Shown here one piece after another: positions 48,749-57,011 of a stretch of 64,000 nucleotides of DNA. Each line of letters opens with the position of its first letter. Within the stretch, counting starts at the first letter, position 1. Source of the stretch: Dyadobacter luteus (GTDB lineage: Bacteria > Bacteroidota > Bacteroidia > Cytophagales > Spirosomataceae); assembly GCF_003383615.1 (NCBI RefSeq), contig NZ_QNUL01000013.1, positions 87,714-151,713 of the forward strand, given 5' to 3'. The translations under genes and the position numbers were made by a program. The notes under the pieces are model-generated. The model was not told where the DNA came from, made no database searches, and saw only the letters and a list, made by a program, of their open reading frames with translations.

Positions 48749-49933
48749 TTAAATTCTTTGCTCATCCATTTTTTCACCCCGGCTAACGCTCAGGATCATG
48801 CCCATTGCTATCCCTGTAAACAATAGGGAAGTTCCTCCCTGGCTGAAAAAGGGTAAGGTTTGACCAGTAACGGGAACGAGCCCTACCGTAACAGCCATGG
48901 CCGAAAACGCCTGACTGACTACCACAAAAGTCAGCCCTGCAGAAAGCAACCCACCAAAAGGCCTTTTAGTAGCTTCAATAGCTTTTAACCCCCGGTAAAG
49001 CAGTATCAGATACATAATGATCAGAGCGGTTCCTCCAAGTGTCCCATACTCCTCCACTGCCACTGCGAAAATGAAGTCTTTCTGAGGCTCCGGAAGAAAT
49101 CGTCTTTGCCTGCTTTTGGCAACACCTTCTCCGTAAATTCCACCGCGTGCCATAGCCATATAAGACTGCTGCGACTGGTACACAACTACATCTTTATCGA
49201 AGAAGGCAGCAATACGGTTTTGAGCGGTGCCCGAACGTTGTGTTGAATTCAATAAAATGGCCAGTGTAGCAAAAAAGACGACACCAATTGCAGTAAAGAA
49301 CAGATAGTGCAATGGAACCTTCCCGACATACATAAGCAAAAAGCAAATCCCGGCCAGCATCATGGCTGTGGAAACATTGCTCGTAAAAATCAAACCGCAC
49401 ACAAGTCCAACCAACGCTAAAGGTTCCATAAAAAGCTCGCGGGTATTCCATCCACCTTTTATATGCCTCGCCAAAATCAGAGAAAGGTGAGAAATCAAAG
49501 CAACCTTAGCCCACTCTGAAGGCTGAAAACGCTGTCCGATAATAGGTATCTCAATCCATCGTGACGCATCATTCACCGATGTTCCGAAAAACATGGTAAA
49601 AATCAGCAATAATATAGAGCTCCAGACTGCAAGCCTGGTTACGTACACAAATTTGATATAAGGAATACGGTGCACGTAGAACATCACCACCAGCGATAAC
49701 GCACACAATACAGAGTGCTTATAGAGATAATATTCTGTATCTCCGTCTTTCTGACTGTAAGCATCTTTTACACTCGCGCTGTACACCACCACAATGCTCC
49801 ACAAAAGCATGACAATACAAATACCCCAAATCCACGGGTCTCCCTTAAGATTGGATGTTATCCAAGCCTGCGTTTTATCTCTTGATTTATGCAAGAGATC
49901 CATCCCACTTTCTTTCTTTTCCTCCCCCATCAT
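48749..49933 (-). CDS. ftsW: Lipid II polymerase / division protein FtsW
   Basis: 394 residues, SEDS family, about ten membrane helices. It polymerises lipid II at the septum. Conserved SEDS segments are FQPSEWAKVALI, PEPQKDFIFAVAVEEYG and GLVPVTGQTLPFFSQGGTSL. The start overlaps the murD stop by 4 bases (ATGA). FtsW is preferred to RodA because of its position between murD and murG. Confidence 0.95.
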   Translation of the reverse strand: MMGEEKKESGMDLLHKSRDKTQAWITSNLKGDPWIWGICIVMLLWSIVVVYSASVKDAYSQKDGDTEYYLYKHSVLCALSLVVMFYVHRIPYIKFVYVTRLAVWSSILLLIFTMFFGTSVNDASRWIEIPIIGQRFQPSEWAKVALISHLSLILARHIKGGWNTRELFMEPLALVGLVCGLIFTSNVSTAMMLAGICFLLMYVGKVPLHYLFFTAIGVVFFATLAILLNSTQRSGTAQNRIAAFFDKDVVVYQSQQSYMAMARGGIYGEGVAKSRQRRFLPEPQKDFIFAVAVEEYGTLGGTALIIMYLILLYRGLKAIEATKRPFGGLLSAGLTFVVVSQAFSAMAVTVGLVPVTGQTLPFFSQGGTSLLFTGIAMGMILSVSRGEKMDEQRI

Positions 49934-51273
49934 TGAATCAGGTTACCAACAGCCTCTTTGAATTTATTTCCCCTGTCTTCGTAGTTTCTGAACAGATCAA
50001 AACTTGCACAGGCAGGCGACAACAACACTATATCTCCTGATACAGCCCATTGCTGCGCTTGTCTCACGGCATCGTTAACATCCTGACTTATATGAATACG
50101 CGGTACAATTTCCTCGAAATAATCCTTTAATTTTTCGTGCTTCGTACTCAGGATCACCAGCCCTTTTACTTTTGCTTTTACCAATTCCTCAATCTGACTG
50201 TAGTCGTTCCCCTTATCAACTCCACCCGCAATCAATACAATCGGCTCAGAGAAGCTTCCAAGCGCATAGAAAACAGAATCTACATTTGTTGCCTTTGAAT
50301 CATTGATGTAAGTTACACCAGCTATTTCCGCCACTTTTTCGAGTCTGTGAGGTGCATTTTCAAAGGTCAGCAGCGCCTCCGCAATCTTACTATTCTCTAT
50401 ACCTGCGACCTGTGCTGCCAGAATAGCCGCCATAGCATTGACTGCATTATGCGGCCCTTTGATTGGCAAAGCTGGATAGTTTTGAGTAAAAGTGCTGTTT
50501 TTATAATTGCTGATAAGCTCATCTCCATTCAGACGCATTCCATGCGCTACAGCATGTGTAAGTGATACCGCCAGTTTTTGAGAAGGTATTATCCTGTCAG
50601 CGAGCTCCTTCGCAATCACTTCACTATCTTCAAAATAGATAAAATGATCTTCCGCTTTCTGGTTTCTTACAATATTGAACTTGGAATCTGTATAATTTTG
50701 AAAAGAATAGCCGTAACGGTCCAGGTGATCTGGTGTGATGTTGAGCAATACTGCCACATCCGGCCGGAAGGAATCAATATTATCAAGCTGAAAACTGCTT
50801 ATTTCCAGTATATAGTAATCGAAGTTTTTTTCAGCAACCTGCCAGGCGAAGCTTTCGCCAATATTACCTGCCAATCCGACATTATACCCGGCTTGCTTGA
50901 AGAGATGGTAGGTCAGCAATGTAGTTGTGGTCTTGCCATTACTACCGGTAATCGCCACAAGCTTTGCATCAGTATATCTTGAAGCGAACTCTATTTCAGA
51001 AACAATCGGTATATTTCTTTCAGCAAGCGCTACAACCAAAGGAGAAGTATCCGGAATTCCGGGACTCTTGACCACCAGAGCTGCATCAAGAATCAGCGAC
51101 TGAGTGTGCTGTTCGTCCTCAAAAGAAATGTTACGATCAACCAATTCCTGGCGATACTTTTCCTGTATCTTTCCTCCATCGGAAAGGAATACATCGTATC
51201 CTTTTGACTGACCAAGAATAGCGGCACCTACTCCGCTTTCTCCCCCTCCCAAAATAACTAGTTTGTTGGACAC
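49930..51273 (-). CDS. murD: UDP-N-acetylmuramoylalanine--D-glutamate ligase
   Basis: 447 residues. It adds D-glutamate, which murI in this window supplies. Motifs: N-terminal GGGESGVGAAIL, ATP loop ITGSNGKTTTTLL, NITPDHLDRYG, and YINDSKATNVDS. It is the first gene of this half of the wall cluster. Upstream is a terminator and mscL instead of mraY. A weak -7-like TACCTTCG lies upstream. Confidence 0.97.
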   Translation of the reverse strand: MSNKLVILGGGESGVGAAILGQSKGYDVFLSDGGKIQEKYRQELVDRNISFEDEQHTQSLILDAALVVKSPGIPDTSPLVVALAERNIPIVSEIEFASRYTDAKLVAITGSNGKTTTTLLTYHLFKQAGYNVGLAGNIGESFAWQVAEKNFDYYILEISSFQLDNIDSFRPDVAVLLNITPDHLDRYGYSFQNYTDSKFNIVRNQKAEDHFIYFEDSEVIAKELADRIIPSQKLAVSLTHAVAHGMRLNGDELISNYKNSTFTQNYPALPIKGPHNAVNAMAAILAAQVAGIENSKIAEALLTFENAPHRLEKVAEIAGVTYINDSKATNVDSVFYALGSFSEPIVLIAGGVDKGNDYSQIEELVKAKVKGLVILSTKHEKLKDYFEEIVPRIHISQDVNDAVRQAQQWAVSGDIVLLSPACASFDLFRNYEDRGNKFKEAVGNLIQ

Positions 51274-51370
51274 GATACTGGTATTTACGATTTATAAGCT
51301 GTAAACAACGAAGGTAAATCTTTTTCGAGGGAAGTAGGGCAGCCGATAACTGAAAAATTTATGAGCATAA

Positions 51371-51395
51371 AAAAAGGCATATTATATGCCTTTTT
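51371..51395 (-). terminator. Terminator after mscL
   Basis: A perfect 11-bp stem (51371-51381 with 51385-51395, core GGCATA / TATGCC) with a 3-base loop and A/T runs on both sides. It lies about 21 bases after the mscL stop and isolates the murD-ftsZ unit. Confidence 0.85.
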
Positions 51396-51415
51396 CCTTC
51401 TTATATGCGTTTCAC

Positions 51416-51745
51416 CTATGCTTTTGGGGGAGTTTCGGTAAGTCTCAATCTGTTAGCTACCTTAACAATCAGGAATATTACCCATGCAATGATGATGAAC
51501 TGAATAAGCACCTGAATGAAATTACCATACTTGATCGCTACCTCCGGTGTTTCACCTACCGCTTCCTTTAGAACAATCTTTAATTGCGTAAAATCAACTC
51601 CGCCAATGAGTAGACCAAGGACCGGATTGATAATATCCTCTACCAGAGATGTTGTGATCTTCCCAAAAGCAGCACCAATAACGACACCGACGGCCAGATC
51701 AAGCACGTTCCCCTTTGCGATAAAAGTTTTGAATTCCTGTAGCAT
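51416..51745 (-). CDS. mscL: Large-conductance mechanosensitive channel MscL
   Basis: 109 residues, short for the family (about 130-140) but complete. The N-terminal amphipathic helix and first membrane helix ([20 protein letters not shown], then VIGAAFGKI) and the second helix ([19 protein letters not shown]) are normal; the periplasmic loop and the C-terminal bundle are short. It opens on hypo-osmotic shock. It is the last gene of the sigma / MscS / DUF3078 / MscL operon. Confidence 0.95.
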   Translation of the reverse strand: MLQEFKTFIAKGNVLDLAVGVVIGAAFGKITTSLVEDIINPVLGLLIGGVDFTQLKIVLKEAVGETPEVAIKYGNFIQVLIQFIIIAWVIFLIVKVANRLRLTETPPKA

Positions 51746-51772
51746 AATTGAGTAAAGTGTTAAATGTGAAAC

Positions 51773-52735
51773 CTATTTGAATGAATAAAGAAAGCCTACA
51801 CTTAATCCTTGTGCAAACTGAGCCCTTGCCGCCTGATCCTTATCGTAAATCACGATTGTACCGAGGTTGACATTGAAATATCTGGCAATCTTCGCAGTAA
51901 TCTGCGCATCCAGACGGTGGTCAAAATGAAATTGCTTATCTACCTGCTCAGTTCTTGGGTTATCCGAATAAGATGTAAATGACAGATATCTGAATTTAAG
52001 ATTAATATCCTTTGCAATATCCTTGTCAAAGTTAGCTACCAGCTGCACTATACCTACTTCATTCCTCACACGTTTACCAATCTCAACTCCGTAATTTTTC
52101 TGTTCGGGCGTATTAAGGTACAGATCTCTATCCATTACGATAGTTTGTCTTAATGCTGCAGGAGCAAAATCTATGAAAAAATACGGTACCGGCTTGTATT
52201 CAATACCTATCGCTTCAGTCAGATAAGCCGGAGAGAAAAATCCCGAAAGTTTCTTTTTCAGAATTTTAGAAGCATCAGAACTATCCGCAACGTAATCATA
52301 ACCCGGAGCAAACTGTGACAAAAAGTTAACATTCCCAAACAGACTCCATTTTGGTGCGAGTTCTCTGTTATACTTGGAATCAAAAAAGATCCGATCTACA
52401 TTTTTTCTGCTCTGTTGTCCTTTGTTTCTCACCACCCCGTACTGCGACTGAAAATCATTTCTCCAGGAGTTTTTACCTTTCTTCACTTCTCTGAGTGCGT
52501 TGAAAAATAAACCAAGGGCTACGGAATTTACCCCTCCCCCAGTCCAGTTTGAGCTAAAAGATCCCTGATTAAGATTGGCTCCGAATTCCGTCTTTTTGAT
52601 CAGTGTATCACCTGCCATTTTTAATCTGCCAGCATTCAGAGAATTACTGAGATCAACTTTTTGAGAAAAACTAACGGTGTGTACAGATAGCAACAGAATC
52701 AGAAAAAAAAGACTAATCTTCGCTGGTAATCGCAT
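51773..52735 (-). CDS. DUF3078 outer membrane protein
   Basis: 320 residues with a signal peptide (MRLPAKISLFFLILLLSVHT). The TEFGANLNQGSFSSNWTGGG segment near residues 50-70 is typical of DUF3078. The rest is beta-rich with alternating aromatic residues to the C-terminus (FLYSFK), in keeping with an outer membrane barrel. Function unknown. It is 27 bases from both neighbours in an operon with two mechanosensitive channels. Confidence 0.85.
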   Translation of the reverse strand: MRLPAKISLFFLILLLSVHTVSFSQKVDLSNSLNAGRLKMAGDTLIKKTEFGANLNQGSFSSNWTGGGVNSVALGLFFNALREVKKGKNSWRNDFQSQYGVVRNKGQQSRKNVDRIFFDSKYNRELAPKWSLFGNVNFLSQFAPGYDYVADSSDASKILKKKLSGFFSPAYLTEAIGIEYKPVPYFFIDFAPAALRQTIVMDRDLYLNTPEQKNYGVEIGKRVRNEVGIVQLVANFDKDIAKDINLKFRYLSFTSYSDNPRTEQVDKQFHFDHRLDAQITAKIARYFNVNLGTIVIYDKDQAARAQFAQGLSVGFLYSFK

Positions 52736-52762
52736 GAGATATAACGTTTGTTAAAAAATAGT

Positions 52763-53590
52763 TTAATTAAATATCACAACCCGCTTTGTCTGGAAAAGCT
52801 GGAGAGGGATTATAGTGGTGGTAGTATCGTTTACAATTGTTACAGAAGTATTATCTATTTTGGCAATAACCCCTTTCACATCATCAATCTCTATAAGTTG
52901 ACCTTCATGGTAATTCTTCCGGCTGTAAAAAGAGGAGATAATATTGGCCAGTACGTCACGTGATGCAATACCGTATCCAATGGCAAAGGCAGCCACAGCT
53001 CCTCCGATGATCAGTATAAAGCTTGACTCCAGCATATCCGTTTCAATACCAATTTGTCTGAGAGCAGTCAAAAACGTAATGATCAGGAAGAATACAAAAG
53101 CGATATAACCTATGAGCTTTGCAGAGGCGATGTTAAATGACTTACACAGTGCGATGACGGCCGTTTTGATCGCATCTGAGAGCATTATGCCAATCTGCAG
53201 CATCACAGCGCCGGCAATCAGTTTTGGTATAAAGTTAACCAACGACAATACCATGTTGGTAATTGTGTCGACACCCAGGGTGTCTGCAGCGAATGTAAGG
53301 AAGATTAGAAGAATGTAGTAGTAGAAAATCTTGGCAACAATATCACTCAGCGAAATCTCTGTCTTCAACTGCTTGATAATACCAATTTCATTTAGCCTAT
53401 CCCCGATTCTGTCGAACCCAACTCGGCTTAGTATCTGCGAAACAAGGATTTTAACACCTCTTGCCACCAGATAACCAATGCCTAATATCACCAGACACCC
53501 TATGACTCTGGGTACAAAATCGACAAATTGACTTATTAATGTGTAAAATGTATTTCTTAAAATTTCTGCAATATCAGGGAGGTTTTTCAT
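52763..53590 (-). CDS. MscS-related mechanosensitive channel protein
   Basis: 275 residues. Four or more membrane helices (about 22-45, 80-105, 110-135, 160-185 and 195-215) alternate with amphipathic segments. The last helix, rich in Gly and Ala (GGAVAAFAIGYGIASRDVLANIISSF), resembles the MscS pore helix, and a short beta domain follows (EGQLIEIDDVKGVIAKIDNT). The C-terminal cage of full MscS is missing, as in the small CmpX-like members. Channel activity is inferred. Confidence 0.8.
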   Translation of the reverse strand: MKNLPDIAEILRNTFYTLISQFVDFVPRVIGCLVILGIGYLVARGVKILVSQILSRVGFDRIGDRLNEIGIIKQLKTEISLSDIVAKIFYYYILLIFLTFAADTLGVDTITNMVLSLVNFIPKLIAGAVMLQIGIMLSDAIKTAVIALCKSFNIASAKLIGYIAFVFFLIITFLTALRQIGIETDMLESSFILIIGGAVAAFAIGYGIASRDVLANIISSFYSRKNYHEGQLIEIDDVKGVIAKIDNTSVTIVNDTTTTIIPLQLFQTKRVVIFN

Positions 53591-53611
53591 ATACTATAGT
53601 GTGATTAAATT

Positions 53612-53794
53612 TTATTCTGTGGCTCCTTCGGAGATGGCGACTGTAATTGTTTTCAGGAAATGTTCGGTAAAAAGTGTAACCACTTCCATACTATTTCGAA
53701 TGGTGTCAACCTCGGCTACGATTGCACGTTTCAGATATTCAGGCACCTGCTCTTTAGGTTCCAGTTCCTTAAATATGTTATTCCCTTCAGCCAT
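53612..53794 (-). CDS. 60-residue conserved-looking protein
   Basis: 60 residues, hydrophilic, predicted helical (VPEYLKRAIVAEVDTIRNSM, then EVVTLFTEHFLKTITVAI). No membrane helix and no motif I recognise. It lies 15 bases after the sigma factor and 21 bases before the MscS-like gene, so it is part of the operon. The tight spacing and good codon pattern support a real gene. A regulator of the upstream sigma factor is possible but unproven. Confidence 0.7.
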   Translation of the reverse strand: MAEGNNIFKELEPKEQVPEYLKRAIVAEVDTIRNSMEVVTLFTEHFLKTITVAISEGATE

Positions 53795-53809
53795 CTTTTT
53801 AGTTTATTA

Positions 53810-54445
53810 TTATAATATATCCCATACCAACTCTACCATTTTGGCAGCCAGAATGCCTAGAAAGATGATAGTTTCAAGGTACTTTTTCCTTAATTTTTCC
53901 CGCGACCTGAGCAAACGCATTTTAATTGCACTCTCAGTTACATTGAAAATGCCCGCTATATCGCGGATACTCAGATCATCCATATACTTCATGAAAAGCA
54001 CACCTTTCTCTTCAACAGTAAGCTGGTCAAGCGCAGTTTTCAGGTTTTTTATTTCAATATCTTCTCCGTCGAACAGGTTGTTCAGATCAACATCGTCAGG
54101 AACCTCTATGGGGTCTTCCTGTAAAACTTCTCCTCTTTTCTTATTCGAGCGAAGCTGATCCATACAATGATTATACGTTATTGAATATAGCCATGTAGAA
54201 AACTTCGCATCCTCTTTAAACGTACCGAGTTTGAAGATAAGCTTTAAAAAAATATCGTGTGTAAGATCTTCAGCCTTGGCAGAATCCTTTACGAAGGACA
54301 GGCATTTGTGGTAAACCTTTTCAGAATATCTTTCATAAAGTTTTTCAAAATAGCGATTTTCCTGAGTCTCTACGAAAAGCTTTACAAGCTCTTCATCAGT
54401 GAAATTATGACGTGCATAATCATTCTTAGATGTTCTGACTGCCAT
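53810..54445 (-). CDS. Sigma-70 family factor with hydrophobic C-terminal tail
   Basis: 211 residues. Region 2 is at about 25-95 (YEKYSEKVYHKCLSFVKD-like start, KAEDLTHDIFLKLIFKLGTF, FSTWLYSITYNHCMDQLR). An acidic linker follows and region 4 is at about 135-190 (LTVEEKGVLFMKYMDDLS, IAGIFNVTESAIKMRLLRSR). After region 4 come about 20 mainly hydrophobic residues (TIIFLGILAAKMVELVWDIL), which is not usual. It leads an operon with two mechanosensitive channel genes. Confidence 0.9.
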   Translation of the reverse strand: MAVRTSKNDYARHNFTDEELVKLFVETQENRYFEKLYERYSEKVYHKCLSFVKDSAKAEDLTHDIFLKLIFKLGTFKEDAKFSTWLYSITYNHCMDQLRSNKKRGEVLQEDPIEVPDDVDLNNLFDGEDIEIKNLKTALDQLTVEEKGVLFMKYMDDLSIRDIAGIFNVTESAIKMRLLRSREKLRKKYLETIIFLGILAAKMVELVWDIL

Positions 54446-54462
54446 ATTATGAGAAGGTAACG

Positions 54463-54485
54463 TTGTTAATCATATTTATTAACAA
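54463..54485. promoter_or_regulatory. Inverted repeat before the sigma factor operon
   Basis: Perfect 8-bp arms TTGTTAAT / ATTAACAA (54463-54470, 54478-54485) with a 7-base spacer, 18-40 bases before the sigma factor start. Size and spacing suit an operator for a dimeric regulator. No TAnnTTTG box is visible nearby. Function inferred. Confidence 0.4.
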
Positions 54486-54521
54486 TAGTGTGAGTAATAT
54501 TTTGCGTAAATATTAAAAAAC

Positions 54522-54553
54522 AACGCCTGGTATACAAGTAGATACCAGGCGTT
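54522..54553 (-). terminator. Terminator after tsf
   Basis: A perfect 12-bp stem (54522-54533 with 54542-54553, core CGCCTGGTAT) with an 8-base loop and a T run on the minus strand (TTTTTTAATA). A T run on the plus strand also exists. Confidence 0.9.
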
Positions 54554-54582
54554 TTTTTATAGAATTTTTACAGGAAAATATT

Positions 54583-55419
54583 TTATCCTCCGATAGAAAT
54601 ACGATTGAAAGACTTAACATTTAGTCCTTTCACAGTTTTATCCAACAGCTGACGTATAGTCAATGAGGAATCTTTAACAAATTCCTGATTCAACAAAGTG
54701 TTGTCTTTGTAGAATTTCTGAAGTTTACCCTGTGCAATTTTTTCAAGCATAGCCTCTGGCTTACCTTCTGCACGAGCTTGCTCTTTACCTACTTCGATTT
54801 CTCTTTCTACAGTAGCAGCATCAACTCCGTCTTTATCTACAGCAACAGGCTTCATCGCAGCAATCTGCATAGCAACGTCTTTTCCAAGCTCAGTTACGTC
54901 AGTTCCGTTGTTACCTTCGAACGCTACAAGAACGCCAAGTTTACCATTTGAGTGAATGTAAGATACAACCTGATCCGATGTTACGTTTTCGTAAGCAACG
55001 ATTTCCAGTTTCTCTCCCAATTTACCAACAAGATCAATGATGTTTTCGCTTACAGGACGACCATCAGCAAGTGTTGCAGAAAGCAATGCTTCTTTATCTG
55101 AAATGTTATTTGCTACCGCAACATCCAGGATGCTTTGAGCAAGATTTTTGAAATCTTCAACATTCGATACAGGCTCAGTTTCGCAAGCCAATGCTACGAT
55201 TTTACCGTTAGTACCATCAGCGCTGATGTTTACCAATACAGCACCTTCAGAAACAGCATTGTCAGCACGTTTTGCTGCTACTTTTTGTCCTTGTTTACGA
55301 AGAATATCAACGGCTTTGTCAAAATCTCCTTCAGCTTCCTGAAGAGCTTTTTTACAATCCATCATTCCGGCACCAGTCATTTGGCGCAGTTTGTTTACAT
55401 CTTGTGCAGTAATTGCCAT
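54583..55419 (-). CDS. tsf: Translation elongation factor Ts
   Basis: 278 residues. It is the nucleotide exchange factor for EF-Tu. The N-terminal UBA-like domain (VNKLRQMTGAGMMDCKKAL) and the core and C-terminal domains (HSNGKLGVLVAFEG, AMQIAAMKPVAVDKD) are present. It is downstream of rpsB in the usual order, but a terminator lies in the gap, so tsf may be partly under its own control. Confidence 0.98.
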   Translation of the reverse strand: MAITAQDVNKLRQMTGAGMMDCKKALQEAEGDFDKAVDILRKQGQKVAAKRADNAVSEGAVLVNISADGTNGKIVALACETEPVSNVEDFKNLAQSILDVAVANNISDKEALLSATLADGRPVSENIIDLVGKLGEKLEIVAYENVTSDQVVSYIHSNGKLGVLVAFEGNNGTDVTELGKDVAMQIAAMKPVAVDKDGVDAATVEREIEVGKEQARAEGKPEAMLEKIAQGKLQKFYKDNTLLNQEFVKDSSLTIRQLLDKTVKGLNVKSFNRISIGG

Positions 55420-55521
55420 GATTTGAATGAATATGTTTTAATACTTTTTGAGCGAAAACCGTTAAGCAAACTTTACGATTTGTTTACCAAATGAGTTTTC
55501 AAAATAATTCTTAAAAAACTG

Positions 55522-55551
55522 TAGCCCATAGCAAGCTGGCTATGGGCTACT
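55522..55551 (-). terminator. Terminator-like hairpin between rpsB and tsf
   Basis: A perfect 12-bp stem (55522-55533 with 55540-55551, core GTAGCCCATAGC) with a 6-base loop, followed on the minus strand by AGTTTTTTAAG. It lies about 55 bases after the rpsB stop and 100 bases before tsf; an attenuator between the two genes is likely. Confidence 0.85.
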
Positions 55552-55605
55552 TTATCTGTTCAGACATGATACGGTTGAACTAAAACAAATCCGTATCGCC
55601 CTTTA

Positions 55606-56415
55606 TTATTCTGCGTCGGAATCAGCTGCTGCTTCTGCAACTGGTGCAGATGCTTCCTCAGTGCCTTTGTCAGCCTGACGTTTTGCTTCTTCTTCCTCAA
55701 CCAGACGTTGGTCGTCTTTATCTTGTTTGCGTTCCATCAAACCTTCTTCGATCGCTTTTCCGATAGCCAAAGTGATCAATGAGATAGCTTTGTAAGCATC
55801 GTCATTACTTGGGATAGGGAAATCAACCAATTCAGGGTTTGAGTTTGTATCGCAGATTGCAAAGATAGGTATGTTCAATCTTTTTGCTTCTGCAACCGCA
55901 ATGTGCTCGCGTTTTACATCAACGATGAAAAGGGCAGCAGGAAGACGGGTTAAGTCAGCTACACCACCTAACACTCTCTCCAGTTTATCCTTCTCACGTG
56001 TAAGCATCAGGCGTTCTCTTTTCGCTATATTGCTAACCGTGGTTTCGTCTTTTAGCATCTTCTCAAGAGTCTGCATTTTTTTCAAAGACTTGCGAATAGT
56101 GCCGAAGTTTGTAAGCATACCACCCAACCAACGATCAGTTACGTAAGGCATTTTAAGGCGTTTTGCCTCTTCTGTTACGATTTCCTGCGCTTGTTTTTTA
56201 GTAGCAACAAACATGATCTTACGTCCTGAACGAACGATTTGCTTCAACGCAGCCTCGGCGTCATTGATGCAGCTCAAAGTTTTGTTCAGGTCAATGATGT
56301 GGATCCCGTTCTTCTCCATGAAGATGTATGGAGCCATACGTGGATCCCACTTGCGGGTAAGGTGACCAAAATGAACACCTGCATCCAATAGTTCTTTATA
56401 CTCTATTTGTGCCAT
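55606..56415 (-). CDS. rpsB: 30S ribosomal protein S2
   Basis: 269 residues from ATG 56415 (MAQIEYKELLDAGVHFGHLT); the TTG two codons earlier is less likely. The S2 core is complete (HFGHLTRKWDPRM, YVTDRWLGGMLTNFGTIR, NIPIFAICDTNSNPELVDFP). The C-terminal 30 residues form an acidic Glu/Ala-rich tail. The upstream region has a 10-bp-phased TGTCA array. Confidence 0.98.
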   Translation of the reverse strand: MAQIEYKELLDAGVHFGHLTRKWDPRMAPYIFMEKNGIHIIDLNKTLSCINDAEAALKQIVRSGRKIMFVATKKQAQEIVTEEAKRLKMPYVTDRWLGGMLTNFGTIRKSLKKMQTLEKMLKDETTVSNIAKRERLMLTREKDKLERVLGGVADLTRLPAALFIVDVKREHIAVAEAKRLNIPIFAICDTNSNPELVDFPIPSNDDAYKAISLITLAIGKAIEEGLMERKQDKDDQRLVEEEEAKRQADKGTEEASAPVAEAAADSDAE

Positions 56416-56504
56416 TGCCAAATTTGATTTTAAAAGATTTTAGTATTTTGAGTTACGCAGCACAGCACATCGGGCACGATAAGTACTGTCTGGACTTTTT
56501 CCAA

Positions 56505-56612
56505 TGTCATGTTTTGTCATTTGTTGTCACTTATTGACAGCGATTGTCATTGATCGGAACGATACCTGACTACACTTGACTATAAATGACCATTTTCTGA
56601 CAATTCCTGACA
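56505..56612. repeat. Ten-unit TGTCA/TGAC array with 10-bp phase, palindromic
   Basis: TGTCA or TGACA begins at 56505, 56515, 56525, 56535 and 56545. After a 22-base step TGAC begins at 56567, 56577, 56587, 56598 and 56608. The left units (except 56535) read TGTCA and the right ones read TGAC(A), so unit centres are symmetric about 56558. It fills the space between the rpsI stop and the rpsB leader. I know of no described element like it. It is not CRISPR-like (units are far too short). Confidence 0.75.
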
Positions 56613-56621
56613 AAGAAAATA

Positions 56622-57008
56622 TTAACGTTTCGAGAACTGGAATCTTCTGCGAGCCTTAGCACGTCCGTATTTCTTACGTTCAACCATACGAGGGTCACGG
56701 GTAAGGAATCCTTCTTTCTTAAGAGCTCCACGGAATTCTCCGTTATATTCACAAAGTGCACGTGCAACAGCCATACGAATTGCTTCCGCCTGACCTGTAA
56801 CACCACCACCTCTTACGTTCACCTTAATATCGTAACCACCGTTTCCGCTGATTGTAGCGAAAGGCTGCTGAAGTACAATCTGGTGTACTTCAAATGGAAA
56901 ATACTCTTTGTAATCGCGGCCGTTTACTTTGATATCTCCCTTGCCTGGCGTCATATAGATACGAGCCACAGCTGTTTTTCTTCTACCTATTGTGTTGATA
57001 ACTTCCAT
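56622..57008 (-). CDS. rpsI: 30S ribosomal protein S9
   Basis: 128 residues. Typical start MEVINTIGRRKTAVARIYM and C-terminal end RRRFQFSKR, whose terminal Arg reaches the P-site tRNA. The GGGVTGQAEAIRMAVARAL segment is diagnostic. It follows rplM by 3 bases. Confidence 0.98.
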   Translation of the reverse strand: MEVINTIGRRKTAVARIYMTPGKGDIKVNGRDYKEYFPFEVHQIVLQQPFATISGNGGYDIKVNVRGGGVTGQAEAIRMAVARALCEYNGEFRGALKKEGFLTRDPRMVERKKYGRAKARRRFQFSKR

Positions 57009-57011
57009 GAA

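Noticed and set aside
56505..56612. TGTCA array considered as a CRISPR or as a direct-repeat satellite
   Set aside because: Units are only 5 bases with variable sequence between them and the orientation reverses at the midpoint; neither class fits.
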